Below, in pieces: positions 43,139 through 52,002 of a stretch of 64,000 bases of DNA. The stretch's first letter is position 1, and each line of letters starts with the position of its first letter. Made by a program: the position numbers and the translations under genes. The notes under the pieces are model-generated. The model was not told the DNA's origin. It made no database searches and saw nothing but the letters and a program-made list of their open reading frames with translations. Origin of the DNA: Saprospiraceae bacterium (GTDB lineage: Bacteria; Bacteroidota; Bacteroidia; Chitinophagales; Saprospiraceae); contig CATQHI010000005.1 in NCBI GenBank assembly GCA_958295895.1, positions 134,501 to 198,500 on the forward strand, in the 5' to 3' direction.

Positions 43139-44526
43139 TAGAGTGAATTGAGAAAAGCAAGTAGATCAGCCCGTTGCGTCTCCGTCAAAGCCGTGAACGC
43201 CGCGCGACTTTGCTCCGCTTCGCCGCCGTGCCAGAGAATTGCCTCGCTGAGGTCGCGCGCCCGGCCGTCGTGCAAGTAGCGCGTGTGACCATTGACGATG
43301 GCGAACAGGCCGATACCCCACAGGGGCGGGGTGCGCCACTCCCGCCCATCCGCGCGGAATTCGCTGAATCCGTCGGCCAACCCGTCACCCATATCGTGCA
43401 GTAACAGATCGGTGTAGGGCCGAATGGTCTGCCCCGAAAGCTCCGGAATGCTGGGGTGCGCGCCGGTGGTCAGCTGGGAGCGGTGGCAGGTCTGGCAGCC
43501 GAGCTCACCGAAGAGGTCCCGACCGCGCAGTACGGGCTGCTCTTCCCAGTCGCGCCGACCGGGCACAGCCAGGGTGCTGGAGTAGAGTACGACTTTCTCT
43601 AGGGTCTCTCGGGAAATTTCGGGCCGGCCGCCGTCGGGTAGGTCATCACAGTCGATGCTCGGCGGACAATTCTGCACGGGGAAAAGCTCGGAAGTAATGC
43701 CTAAATCACCCGCAAAGGCGGAAGCCACCTGTTGACGTACGGAGGGTTGATTGGCTTTCCAGCCAAAGCGGCCGGCGCGGTATTTGCCGGTCTCTACGTC
43801 GTATACGTAGTTGACCTCGCCGCTGATGCCGTCATGGTCGCGGTCGTCCGGGTCGGCCAGGGAGAGGAGGGTAGCCTCATCGATCGCCTCTAATAATCCC
43901 ATACCGACCATATGATTGGCTACCCGGGGGGAGATGTGAGTAGCGGACATCGGCCCCTGCGTCAGGTCACTAATCTCGTACCGCGGCTGGAGGAGTTCGT
44001 ACTCCCTACCGTCGGTAAAGGCCCCTACGATAGCTTCGTAAGTGATGCTGAAGCTTCCCTCGGTGGGAACTCCGAGGATGCTCTGGTCCTGTAATTGGGA
44101 ACCATAATACACGTCTGGAATTATATCACCGGCCAGCGTATTCCCCTGGCTGAGCCGTAGCAGCAAACCGTGACTGGTCTCCCCGGTGACATTAGGTGGC
44201 CGGCCGCGTCCGTCTCGAAAGTGGCAACCAGAGCAAGAGCGAGCATTGAAGAGGGGTCCCAGGCCGTCACGCGCGGTGGTGGAGGCGGGTGCGGTGACCC
44301 AGTTCTGGTTGAAAAGCGAGTTGCCTGTAAAGAAGGTTAGCCCATCCGCAGCCGAGAGGTTAGGAGCCTGAAACCCAAAGGCAGTGGCGGAGGTGGCAAG
44401 GACGGTAGTCTCGCCCCCCGAACGTTCCTCGTCCGGCTCGGCAAGTAGGCCGGACTGATCTTTGGTGCACCGGGCGAGCAGCACTACGACCAGCAGCAGG
44501 CAGTAGAAAGTGAAACGACGGTTCAA
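43138..44526 (-). CDS. Di-haem c-type oxidoreductase (DUF1111, thiol oxidoreductase-like)
   Basis: The protein has 462 residues with a lipoprotein-type signal (LLVVVLLARC). Two CXXCH haem sites are present: ARSCSGCHFRDGRG (about residue 99) and GCQTCHRSQLTTG (about residue 343). The region around NHMVGMGLLEAIDEATLLSLAD is typical of DUF1111. Members are periplasmic multi-haem proteins related to di-haem peroxidases and are nearly always paired with imelysin genes, as here on both sides. A role in iron oxidation or mobilisation is inferred from context. Confidence 0.9.
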   Translation of the reverse strand: MNRRFTFYCLLLVVVLLARCTKDQSGLLAEPDEERSGGETTVLATSATAFGFQAPNLSAADGLTFFTGNSLFNQNWVTAPASTTARDGLGPLFNARSCSGCHFRDGRGRPPNVTGETSHGLLLRLSQGNTLAGDIIPDVYYGSQLQDQSILGVPTEGSFSITYEAIVGAFTDGREYELLQPRYEISDLTQGPMSATHISPRVANHMVGMGLLEAIDEATLLSLADPDDRDHDGISGEVNYVYDVETGKYRAGRFGWKANQPSVRQQVASAFAGDLGITSELFPVQNCPPSIDCDDLPDGGRPEISRETLEKVVLYSSTLAVPGRRDWEEQPVLRGRDLFGELGCQTCHRSQLTTGAHPSIPELSGQTIRPYTDLLLHDMGDGLADGFSEFRADGREWRTPPLWGIGLFAIVNGHTRYLHDGRARDLSEAILWHGGEAEQSRAAFTALTETQRADLLAFLNSL

Positions 44527-44545
44527 TGCCTTGTGGATTTGGCGA

Positions 44546-45712
44546 TTATTCAGTGCCTACTTCCACGCCGATAGCGTTACCGGCCTGGGCGATGCGGTCG
44601 CCCAGGGTACGCAGGGCAGTCACGGCGGCAAGCACGGCCGGCCGGTCATCGTCATTTGAGATAGCTAGGTCGAAGGGGATGGCCGTGGCTTCGATGGCAG
44701 CCTCCGTGACTAGCAACTGCTCCCGCACCGAGGTACCCAATTCAGTGTCGGCCTCGCTGACCAGGTCGTCGAGGGAAGGTCCCTCGGCGGATTCAATCCG
44801 ACCCAGGTAGACGTCGCGGATGCCGGCGAAGTTCAGGCGAATATCGCGGTGAGTGTTATCGGAAAAGCAGCTGTGCTCGTCTTCCTGATCGCGGTTGTCG
44901 TAGGCCATAAAGATGCGCTCGCCGGCGAGCTCCGACTTGGCTAGGGTAGCGATGGCGGTCATCATATTGCCCAGGGCGGTTTTCTGGTCGAGGGCTAAGA
45001 AGGTGGTACGGTAGGGAGCCGCGGCCTCCCACTGCTCGATCAGGAGTTGCAGGTGATCGAGTAGGAGGGCGGAAGTAGCCGTCAGGTAGGCGCGCCGGCG
45101 GTCGGCATTCGGGGCGGTACCACCGTCAACGAAGTCGGTGTAGGGGCGCTGACCGGCCTTTCTCTCGGTGGGAACGGTGAGGTCCTGTCCCCACAGTAAA
45201 AACTCGATAGCGTGGTAGCCCACGCTTACGTTTTCCTCACCGCCGGCCCCATTGATCTCCGCCAGCGACTCCTTTGTGAGCGTGGGAAACCCGGCGGGGG
45301 CGTTGATGAGGCCCGCCGTGGAGTCTCCAGCGACATAGTCAATATAGGCCTCGTCGAGGGGCCAGGAGTTGAGGAGCCCTTCGGGGCCTTCCTCGCCGTC
45401 AATCACGTCGATGGGTCCGTTGGCGAACCGGTAGGCCTCCGTGGGGCCGTAGGACTCACGGGCGGCTAGCCAGGCCGTGCGCGCGAGTTGCAGTCGTTCG
45501 GCGGTGGGCTCAGCGACGAAGACACCGATAGCCGCATCAAGGGTGAGAGCATCGGCACGGGCGGCCTGGTAGTTATCGAGCACCAAATCAGCGTACCGTT
45601 CGATCACCGCCTCCCGCGAGGTGGCGTCCGGTGTGATCGGCTGCTCATCGTCGACGCAGGCAGTACACAATAGGAACAAGAGGGCGAAAGGTAAACGGTA
45701 GGACTTGTGCAT
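44546..45712 (-). CDS. Imelysin-family lipoprotein (first gene of iron-related operon)
   Basis: A 388-residue lipoprotein (LLFLLCTAC). It keeps the family motif GYHAIEFLLWGQDL (GxHxxE) and the N-terminal motif ARTAWLAARESYGPTEAYRF, followed by the second bundle with KSELAGERIFMAYDNRDQEDEHSCFSDNTH (quoted here only in name; the last part DEHSCFSDNTH is characteristic of the ICMP group). It is the canonical imelysin of the operon and precedes the di-haem protein by 19 bases. Iron regulation is likely; see the TTAGACTAA palindrome upstream. Confidence 0.88.
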   Translation of the reverse strand: MHKSYRLPFALLFLLCTACVDDEQPITPDATSREAVIERYADLVLDNYQAARADALTLDAAIGVFVAEPTAERLQLARTAWLAARESYGPTEAYRFANGPIDVIDGEEGPEGLLNSWPLDEAYIDYVAGDSTAGLINAPAGFPTLTKESLAEINGAGGEENVSVGYHAIEFLLWGQDLTVPTERKAGQRPYTDFVDGGTAPNADRRRAYLTATSALLLDHLQLLIEQWEAAAPYRTTFLALDQKTALGNMMTAIATLAKSELAGERIFMAYDNRDQEDEHSCFSDNTHRDIRLNFAGIRDVYLGRIESAEGPSLDDLVSEADTELGTSVREQLLVTEAAIEATAIPFDLAISNDDDRPAVLAAVTALRTLGDRIAQAGNAIGVEVGTE

Positions 45713-45754
45713 CAGCTAACAGAGATTAATGAGGGTGGTGCAAAATTAGTTTAT

Positions 45755-45763
45755 TTAGACTAA
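45755..45763. promoter_or_regulatory. TTAGACTAA palindrome upstream of the imelysin operon
   Basis: TTAG-A-CTAA within an AT-rich stretch (ATTAGTTTATTTAGACTAATTAA) 43 bases before the start of the first imelysin gene. The half-site resembles operators of DtxR/IdeR-type metal regulators, which would suit an iron operon. Inference only. Confidence 0.35.
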
Positions 45764-45844
45764 TTAAAGATAGTTCAAATAGTGTTTGTTTCAGAAAATT
45801 TTTGTCTGAGCGTTGGTACCGCGGTGTTGTGCCAACGACGGGAT

Positions 45845-46266
45845 CCGGGGCACCCGTTCCAGGCTTAGCTCCTGCTTGCTGAAGTGCTCGATGAGATTGA
45901 CGAGGGTGGCGTCGCTGAGGCGGTGCTCATTGCTCCAGCTGGCCTCCCCGAAGATGCCGTACAGTGTATCGGGGTTGGCCTTTTCCAGCTCCGCCATGGC
46001 GTGCTGGATGGCTACGCCTACGTTGGTGGCAGTTTACCACACGTCGTTCCAGTGTGCTCCCTTCGGGATCTGGAAGCGGTGGTGCTCGGCGAAATTGGCG
46101 TAGGCTACGTTGCCGTCGCTTTCGGCGAGCGCGCGCGGTACTCCTTGTCGTACACGTCACAGCTCCGTTTGAAGAACAGTGGGGGGAAGATGTCCTGCTT
46201 GTAGTCGCCGGCGTCGATGGTGCCGCGCAGGGTGGTGGCGGCGGCCCAGAGGTAGCGTTCTAGTTG
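45845..46266 (-). pseudogene. Type I restriction-modification M subunit (hsdM) fragment, decayed
   Basis: The N-terminal region of an HsdM-like DNA methyltransferase can be read in two frames: QLERYLWAAATTLRGTID and KQDIFPPLFFKR in one, then ALAESDGNVAYANFAEHH and AIQHAMAELEKANPDTLYGI in another. A frameshift lies near 46125 and an in-frame TAA at 46034-46036 interrupts the second part. Homology stops after EHFSKQELSLERVP, before the catalytic NPPF region, so the gene is a dead remnant. Its left end abuts AT-rich sequence, its right end fuses to a Shedu-like remnant. Confidence 0.8.
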
Positions 46267-46269
46267 GGC

Positions 46270-46777
46270 AGCTATCTCAAGTAGCTTGTCGTAGTGTAAT
46301 GAGTAGGTCCGGGTATACCAGCGAAGGTTTCTCCGTTTACGCCGTGTAAGGTCACTGTAGTCAAATCGCCTTCCGCGGACCACGACGTACAACAGACGGG
46401 AGGTGTCCAACCTACGAAACTCATCGGGCAGGTCTTGTCGCTTAATTTTTAAACTTCACGAAGTTCTGTTACAGTGTCAAATAATTAGCTACCAGCCACA
46501 AAGCCCAGTAGTCAATTTGGGAGAGGCCTTTTCTAATCTCCTGTCCAAAGTCCCCATCTTGCATGGTGATCCTTCCGTGTGGCTTTCCAAACTCTACGAA
46601 CTGGAAATGGAAGCCATCAGAGTTTCCGGCCACTATCAGATAGTCTACTCGATAATCGGAGCCTAATTGAAATTCCGGAAACAGGTACACCCCATGGTGA
46701 CCCGCGCTACCGTAGTGCCGCGCAATAGCTACGGGAATGAAGTAAGTGCGATGCAGGCGTATGAAGTCGGGTAACAT
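46270..46777 (-). pseudogene. Shedu-like (DUF4263) defence nuclease remnant
   Basis: The first part (46469-46777) encodes VYLFPEFQLGSDYRVDYLIV and FHFQFVEFGKPHGRIT, the PD-(D/E)XK-like core of DUF4263/Shedu proteins, then QIDYWALWLVANYL and a stop. After a frame change, VVVRGRRFDYSDLTRRKRRN and LHYDKLLE match the C-terminal GRR...YD segment of the same family. The frame then runs directly into the hsdM fragment. At least one frameshift and a missing N-terminus make it non-functional. Shedu proteins are anti-phage nucleases; the identification is from motif memory and should be checked by search. Confidence 0.65.
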
Positions 46778-46921
46778 CTAATTCGTTTGTCGATCTATCG
46801 TTGATTAGCCGGCGCAGACCGCGCACAAAGACGAGTGGCGGGCGTGTTATGGGGGGTGTAGCGGGTGATGACGATAGCGGGATTGTGCCTTTCAATTTCA
46901 CAAGGTCCAATTCAGAGCGGA

Positions 46922-47168
46922 CGCCGCCGTTTCCAACATCGACTCCTGGATCTCCAAGCTCGAGGGCATGGACGGTACCGACGGTATCGTTTCAAACCTA
47001 CGTAGTCTCAAGGACGAGCTCGGCGCCGGTAGCATCGACGGTCCCCGCGTATCCAGCCTGCTCTCCGAACTCGCTAGCGATACCCGTGAGGTAGGAGCTG
47101 GCAATCAGGGCCTGACCATGCTGGCTAGTGCGCTTGACGCCGGTGCAAGCAAGCTGGGTGGTCAGTAA
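46922..47168 (+). pseudogene. Truncated copy of the 41447-41971 lipoprotein gene (C-terminal domain only)
   Basis: The sequence matches 41725-41971 closely and encodes SNIDSWISKLEGMDGTDGIV through SALDAGASKLGGQ and a stop, but there is no start codon, signal peptide or linker. The match continues past the stop through the terminator to about 47251. The left breakpoint is sharp at CGCCGCCGTTTCC. It is a partial duplication joined to the Shedu/hsdM scar. Confidence 0.88.
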
Positions 47169-47202
47169 GCCTTAGCTACACTCGTAGTACTAACTACGGA
47201 TA

Positions 47203-47240
47203 ATAGCCCTGCGGCCTTTGGCTGTGGGGCTATTTTGTTT
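47203..47240 (+). terminator. Intrinsic terminator, duplicated copy
   Basis: Same stem as at 42006-42042 (ATAGCCCTGCGGCC / GGCTGTGGGGCTAT) followed by TTTGTTT. It is part of the duplicated segment. Confidence 0.85.
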
Positions 47241-47258
47241 GGGGGTGGGTTTAAGATG

Positions 47259-47358
47259 ACCGATATGCGAGATCGCATATCGGTTCTGTCACCTGTTCCC
47301 GTCCATTGACAGGTGGAGAAGAGAGCTTAAAGTCCGTTACGCGAATTCGCGTAACGGA
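47259..47358. other. Cluster of three inverted repeats abutting the leader-distal end of the CRISPR array
   Basis: First: ACCGATATGCGA-GA-TCGCATATCGGT (47259-47284), 12-bp arms. Second: CACCTGT...ACAGGTG (47290-47315), 7-bp arms. Third: TCCGTTACGCGAA and its complement (47333-47358), a 26-base perfect palindrome ending one base before repeat 1. Since the array is predicted to be transcribed leftward, these lie just past its end and may terminate or protect the precursor crRNA. They have no T-tracts. Confidence 0.7.
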
Positions 47359-47359
47359 G

Positions 47360-50300
47360 GTTTCAATCCATCTATCGCTGGAAGTAAGCCGGGAAGTTCG
47401 TGCCCCCCGGTTTTTTCTTGAAAATGTTTTTGTTTCAATCCATCTGGCGCTGGAAGTAAGCCGAGAAGCCTGACCAGCACCCTCAATCGCTTCAAGATCG
47501 TTCCGTTTCAATCCATCTGTCGCTGGAAGTAAGCCGAGAAGATGTTAACGAGAGTGAAGTACTTGCTAACTTCAACGTTTCAATCCATCTGTTGCTGGAA
47601 GTAAGCCGAGAAGGTCTGATGGCGGCATCGTCTAGAGTGATCTTAGCGTGTTTCAATCCATCTGTCGCTGGAAGTAAGCCGAGAAGCAGGGTCAATTCTT
47701 GAATCAGCTCAGCCGAGGGGGCGTTTCAATCCATCTATTGCTGGAAGTAAGCCGGGAAGTCTACTACCAAGAACTCAGCCTGGCGGTCAGTCGGGGTTTC
47801 AATCCATCTATCGCTGGAAGTAAGCCGGGAAGAGAGCAAGCAGGCACACAATTTCTTCATCCTCAATCACGTTTCAATCCATCTATCGCTGGAAGTAAGC
47901 CGGGAAGATCGTGCTGACCTCCCCCTCGGCCACGGTAAAGAAGTTTCAATCCATCTATCGCTGGAAGTAAGCCGGGAAGGTCCAGGTGGCGGAGGGTGTA
48001 GCTCACCAGTTCCGAGTTTCAATCCATCTATCGCTGGAAGTAAGCCGGGAAGCACAACGAGCTGATCTACATCAACAAGGAGTGCGAAGTTTCAATCCAT
48101 CTATCGCTGGAAGTAAGCCGGGAAGCCGTCTGTGTGAGCAAGCGCAAGAACTCCGTATCGCGTTTCAATCCATCTATCGCTGGAAGTAAGCCGGGAAGAG
48201 TGGCTCGCTATTCCTTGGTGGCAAAGTTACGGAAGTTTCAATCCATCTATCGCTGGAAGTAAGCCGGGAAGGCCGCATCACCGACATCATCGGGGGAACG
48301 CTTGCCGGTTTCAATCCATCTATCGCTGGAAGTAAGCCGGGAAGAATGGCGGGCAGGACTTGTACTGCGATCAGTTGCTCTAGTTTCAATCCATCTATCG
48401 CTGGAAGTAAGCCGGGAAGTTGCCGTACCAATCGGCTTTGTACTCCAGTTGCTGGAGTTTCAATCCATCTATCGCTGGAAGTAAGCCGGGAAGGTCGTTC
48501 AGGTACCCCCTGAGTACCTCGGGATCTTCGTTTCAATCCATCTATCGCTGGAAGTAAGCCGGGAAGTCGGTGCTTTTTCATGGCTAGTTATTCAGGGCGT
48601 TCTCGTTTCAATCCATCTATCGCTGGAAGTAAGCCGGGAAGCGGGCATCTTGTACGCTGACCCCAACGGCTATTACGGTTTCAATCCATCTATCGCTGGA
48701 AGTAAGCCGGGAAGGCCGCTACGAGTTGGTGGTGCGCTTCACCGTCACCGTTTCAATCCATCTATCGCTGGAAGTAAGCCGGGAAGTGCAGGGCCTGTGG
48801 CATGTACCTACGCGCACTCAGGTTTCAATCCATCTATCGCTGGAAGTAAGCCGGGAAGAAACGAGGCCGCTTTGTCGGTCACGCCGATCTGGTGTTTCAA
48901 TCCATCTATCGCTGGAAGTAAGCCGGGAAGTGAGCACACCGTCCTTGTAAGTGAAGCCAGACCGGGGTTTCAATCCATCTATCGCTGGAAGTAAGCCGGG
49001 AAGTGTGGCTGGCTGATTGGGCGGGAGAGGAATAGGCTATGTTTCAATCCATCTATCGCTGGAAGTAAGCCGGGAAGCCGCTGCATTGGGCGCATTTTAT
49101 AAGTGTTATGTTTGTTTCAATCCATCTATCGCTGGAAGTAAGCCGGGAAGGGGTAAGTTTATGACGCATTACCGGGAGGACTATTTGTTTCAATCCATCT
49201 ATCGCTGGAAGTAAGCCGGGAAGTCGTCATCCCCACCCCCGGCGTCGAGAATGAGCAACGTTTCAATCCATCTATCGCTGGAAGTAAGCCGGGAAGACGT
49301 GATCGTGGCGGGCTGCCAAATTCACTACGCAGTGTTTCAATCCATCTATCGCTGGAAGTAAGCCGGGAAGTCTTACCGTTGGCTTCGTTTAGGGCCAGCG
49401 TGAAGGGTTTCAATCCATCTATCGCTGGAAGTAAGCCGGGAAGTTATTTACATCGCCAAGGAATGGGCGGTGGCGGTTGAGTTTCAATCCATCTATCGCT
49501 GGAAGTAAGCCGGGAAGTTGACCGCAAGAGGACTTAGGTCAATGCTTACGTTATGTTTCAATCCATCTATCGCTGGAAGTAAGCCGGGAAGACGGCCAGC
49601 CCCTAATTTCAATCGAAAACAATTGAGGTTTCAATCCATCTATCGCTGGAAGTAAGCCGGGAAGTAGCTCGCTGCTGACCGCTGTCGGCCCGTACTGTCC
49701 GGGTTTCAATCCATCTATCGCTGGAAGTAAGCCGGGAAGTTGATGGGGACGCCGGGGACGCCGCTTGGGCCGCCGTTTCAATCCATCTATCGCTGGAAGT
49801 AAGCCGGGAAGCGCTTTCACTGGCGAGGTAAAGGGAACGGGGTACTTGTTTCAATCCATCTATCGCTGGAAGTAAGCCGGGAAGCCACCAGCTCACGCCA
49901 CTCCATGTAGGCGGCGTAGGGTTTCAATCCATCTATCGCTGGAAGTAAGCCGGGAAGAAAACGGATTTGGTCGTTCTTGCCCAGCGTTCCGGGTTTCAAT
50001 CCATCTATCGCTGGAAGTAAGCCGGGAAGTGTTCTTCTTTATATTCTAATAGTTTATTACTATGGTTTCAATCCATCTATCGCTGGAAGTAAGCCGGGAA
50101 GGATCCTGGCTGATGTGTGGTACTGGTTTGAGAATGGGTTTCAATCCATCTATCGCTGGAAGTAAGCCGGGAAGAATCCCATCCTTCGACAGCCCCAACA
50201 AACTATCTTGGTTTCAATCCATCTATCGCTGGAAGTAAGCCGGGAAGTCTTTAGGCGGGGGTCTTTCACTCAATTTATAATTCTGTTTCAATCCATCTAT

Positions 50301-51200
50301 CGCTGGAAGTAAGCCGGGAAGTCAGACGGCGGTACAGGGCCTAGGGCAACTTGCCGGGTTTCAATCCATCTATCGCTGGAAGTAAGCCGGGAAGTATCGT
50401 AATGGCAGCACACTTCACGCCGGTTCACGTGTTTCAATCCATCTATCGCTGGAAGTAAGCCGGGAAGTGAGCCAGCTTTCGCGGGCCTGACGGAGTAGCA
50501 TTTGTTTCAATCCATCTATCGCTGGAAGTAAGCCGGGAAGGTGGAAGCGGTCGACGGTGCGCGCAACCTGGTCGTGTTTCAATCCATCTATCGCTGGAAG
50601 TAAGCCGGGAAGCCCTAATCAACCTACTGTTCCGGGTCGTGGAGGGGGGTTTCAATCCATCTATCGCTGGAAGTAAGCCGGGAAGACGTGGGCGATGCCC
50701 GTGCCACGCTGGATAGTGACCGTTTCAATCCATCTATCGCTGGAAGTAAGCCGGGAAGAGGTTGTTGTTGGTGAGCGGCCCCTACCGCTGGTAGCGTTTC
50801 AATCCATCTATCGCTGGAAGTAAGCCGGGAAGGGTTCGTTGCTGTTCGTTGGTGGGCACGACCTGGAAGGTTTCAATCCATCTATCGCTGGAAGTAAGCC
50901 GGGAAGAAGGGCTTTGCCGTCTACACGATGGGGGAAGTAACGTTTCAATCCATCTATCGCTGGAAGTAAGCCGGGAAGCGGCACCCTGTCACAGAGCGGG
51001 TACGGCGCGGCCGAGTTTCAATCCATCTATCGCTGGAAGTAAGCCGGGAAGGCGGGGTCGTCTTTTTCGCAACTAGCAAGAAGAAGAAGTTTCAATCCAT
51101 CTATCGCTGGAAGTAAGCCGGGAAGATTTTAGTACCGCCCGGCTTCTTTTTGAAAATGTTCTTGTTTCAATCCATCTATCGCTGGAAGTAAGCCGGGAAG
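47360..51200 (-). CRISPR. Type I-B CRISPR array, 53 repeats and 52 spacers
   Basis: Repeats are 37 bp, on the plus strand beginning GTTTCAATCCATCTATCGCT and ending AAGTAAGCCGGGAAG. Spacers are 35-38 bp. Read on the minus strand each repeat ends ATTGAAAC, the standard 8-nt 5' handle of type I-B crRNAs, with TCCA/TGGA as a small stem beside the expected Cas6 cut. The cas operon and leader lie at the right end. Repeats 2-5 share CCGAGAAG and ATCTG/ATCTGG variants and repeat 6 has ATTGCT, as expected for the old end, but repeat 1 is again consensus. So transcription and growth run from right (new) to left (old). Spacers 1 and 52 are related (see findings). Confidence 0.99.
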
Positions 51201-51388
51201 CCGTCTACTTACGTAACTCTCTGAGATCGAAGCAATTGGGGTAAATTGCGCATCTCTCAAATTGCCAATGAAGCAGATCAAAGAAGCCCCCCTAAAGCAC
51301 GATAAGCTAGCTCTCCGCATTGGCAATCGGTTCATTATCAACTCGTTAGCTTGGCTTTCGGAGGGGCGTTAAATAAATTACGTTCCGG
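51201..51388 (-). promoter_or_regulatory. CRISPR leader
   Basis: The 188 bases between the newest repeat and the cas4 stop. No gene is seen. A perfect 10-bp inverted repeat, ATTGCCAATG (51261-51270) and CATTGGCAAT (51318-51327), brackets the middle; it may position adaptation proteins or the array promoter. The stretch contains AT-rich parts near 51365-51380 suitable for a promoter, but no clear TAnnTTTG on the minus strand. Confidence 0.75.
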
Positions 51389-51964
51389 TCACTGCATGCA
51401 GACCTTCCGGTAGGTGCAAAGTACGCACCTTTTCTTGTATGCAGTGGCTTTGGGGAAGTAATTCTGCTCGACCACCCGGTAGATATCCGTAGCCGTTTGG
51501 CGGATGTCCGTTAAACTAGATTCCGGGATCGGCACTTCTACCACCCGGTTCTGGCTACGGGTGTATACGATATATCCCCGGGTAACTTGCTTGTCGAAGT
51601 TGCTTTGAATCAACAGCGCGTAGCAGTACAGTTGGGTACGGTAGGTAGCGTAGACCTTGTCCTTATACTCGGCAAACTTGTAGTCCAGTGGCGCGTAGGT
51701 GCCATCCGCTAGCTCCAATACTTCGTCAATACGACCCCGCAGCCATGGATTGGTCAGGTACTGATCGTCCAATCGGCCCACCACCCCCAGTCGCTTACGC
51801 AGATACCCTTTATTACGCTCCAATCGATCGTCGTGGAGCTGTCGCCCCCGCATCACTTTGCTGAATTTCTCTTCGTTCTGCGGGAGTCGTAGCACCCACT
51901 CAAAGTAGGTGAACCGAGGACAGTAAAGATGCTGGATGATGTGGGAAGGAGTAATACTAAACAT
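51389..51964 (-). CDS. cas4: CRISPR-associated exonuclease Cas4
   Basis: The protein has 191 residues from MFSITPSHIIQHLYCPRF; an ATG eight codons upstream is less likely. It has the RecB-like nuclease core GRIDEVLEL and APLDYKFAEYK (Asp, Asp and Lys of PD-(D/E)XK) and four cysteines (15, 180, 183, 189) for a 4Fe-4S cluster. Cas4 trims prespacers and sets PAM selection and orientation with Cas1-Cas2. It is last in the operon, closest to the leader, whereas in many I-B loci it precedes cas1. A dispersed 17-bp motif lies between it and cas2. Confidence 0.96.
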   Translation of the reverse strand: MFSITPSHIIQHLYCPRFTYFEWVLRLPQNEEKFSKVMRGRQLHDDRLERNKGYLRKRLGVVGRLDDQYLTNPWLRGRIDEVLELADGTYAPLDYKFAEYKDKVYATYRTQLYCYALLIQSNFDKQVTRGYIVYTRSQNRVVEVPIPESSLTDIRQTATDIYRVVEQNYFPKATAYKKRCVLCTYRKVCMQ

Positions 51965-51983
51965 GGCTATTGGTAGTTTGTGC

Positions 51984-52002
51984 CGCACCTGCGTCCCCGC
52001 CC
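51984..52002 (+). repeat. Dispersed 17-bp motif copy between cas2 and cas4
   Basis: CGCACCTGCGTCCCCGCCC, exact core match (T variant). It fills much of the short gap between the cas2 stop and cas4 start. Confidence 0.88.

Noticed and set aside
46801-47094. Plus-strand ORF of 97 codons over the lipoprotein duplicate
   Set aside because: It is out of frame with the duplicated domain and has no family features.
47397-51163. Spacer 1 and spacer 52 as a duplicated spacer that drifted
   Set aside because: All seven differences are synonymous in one frame, which random drift of a non-coding spacer would rarely give.
47360-51200. Many short ORFs across the array with repeated peptides such as NPSIAGSKPG, SIHLSLEVSRE or RLTSSDRWIE
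   Set aside because: They are translations of the CRISPR repeat in different frames and not genes.
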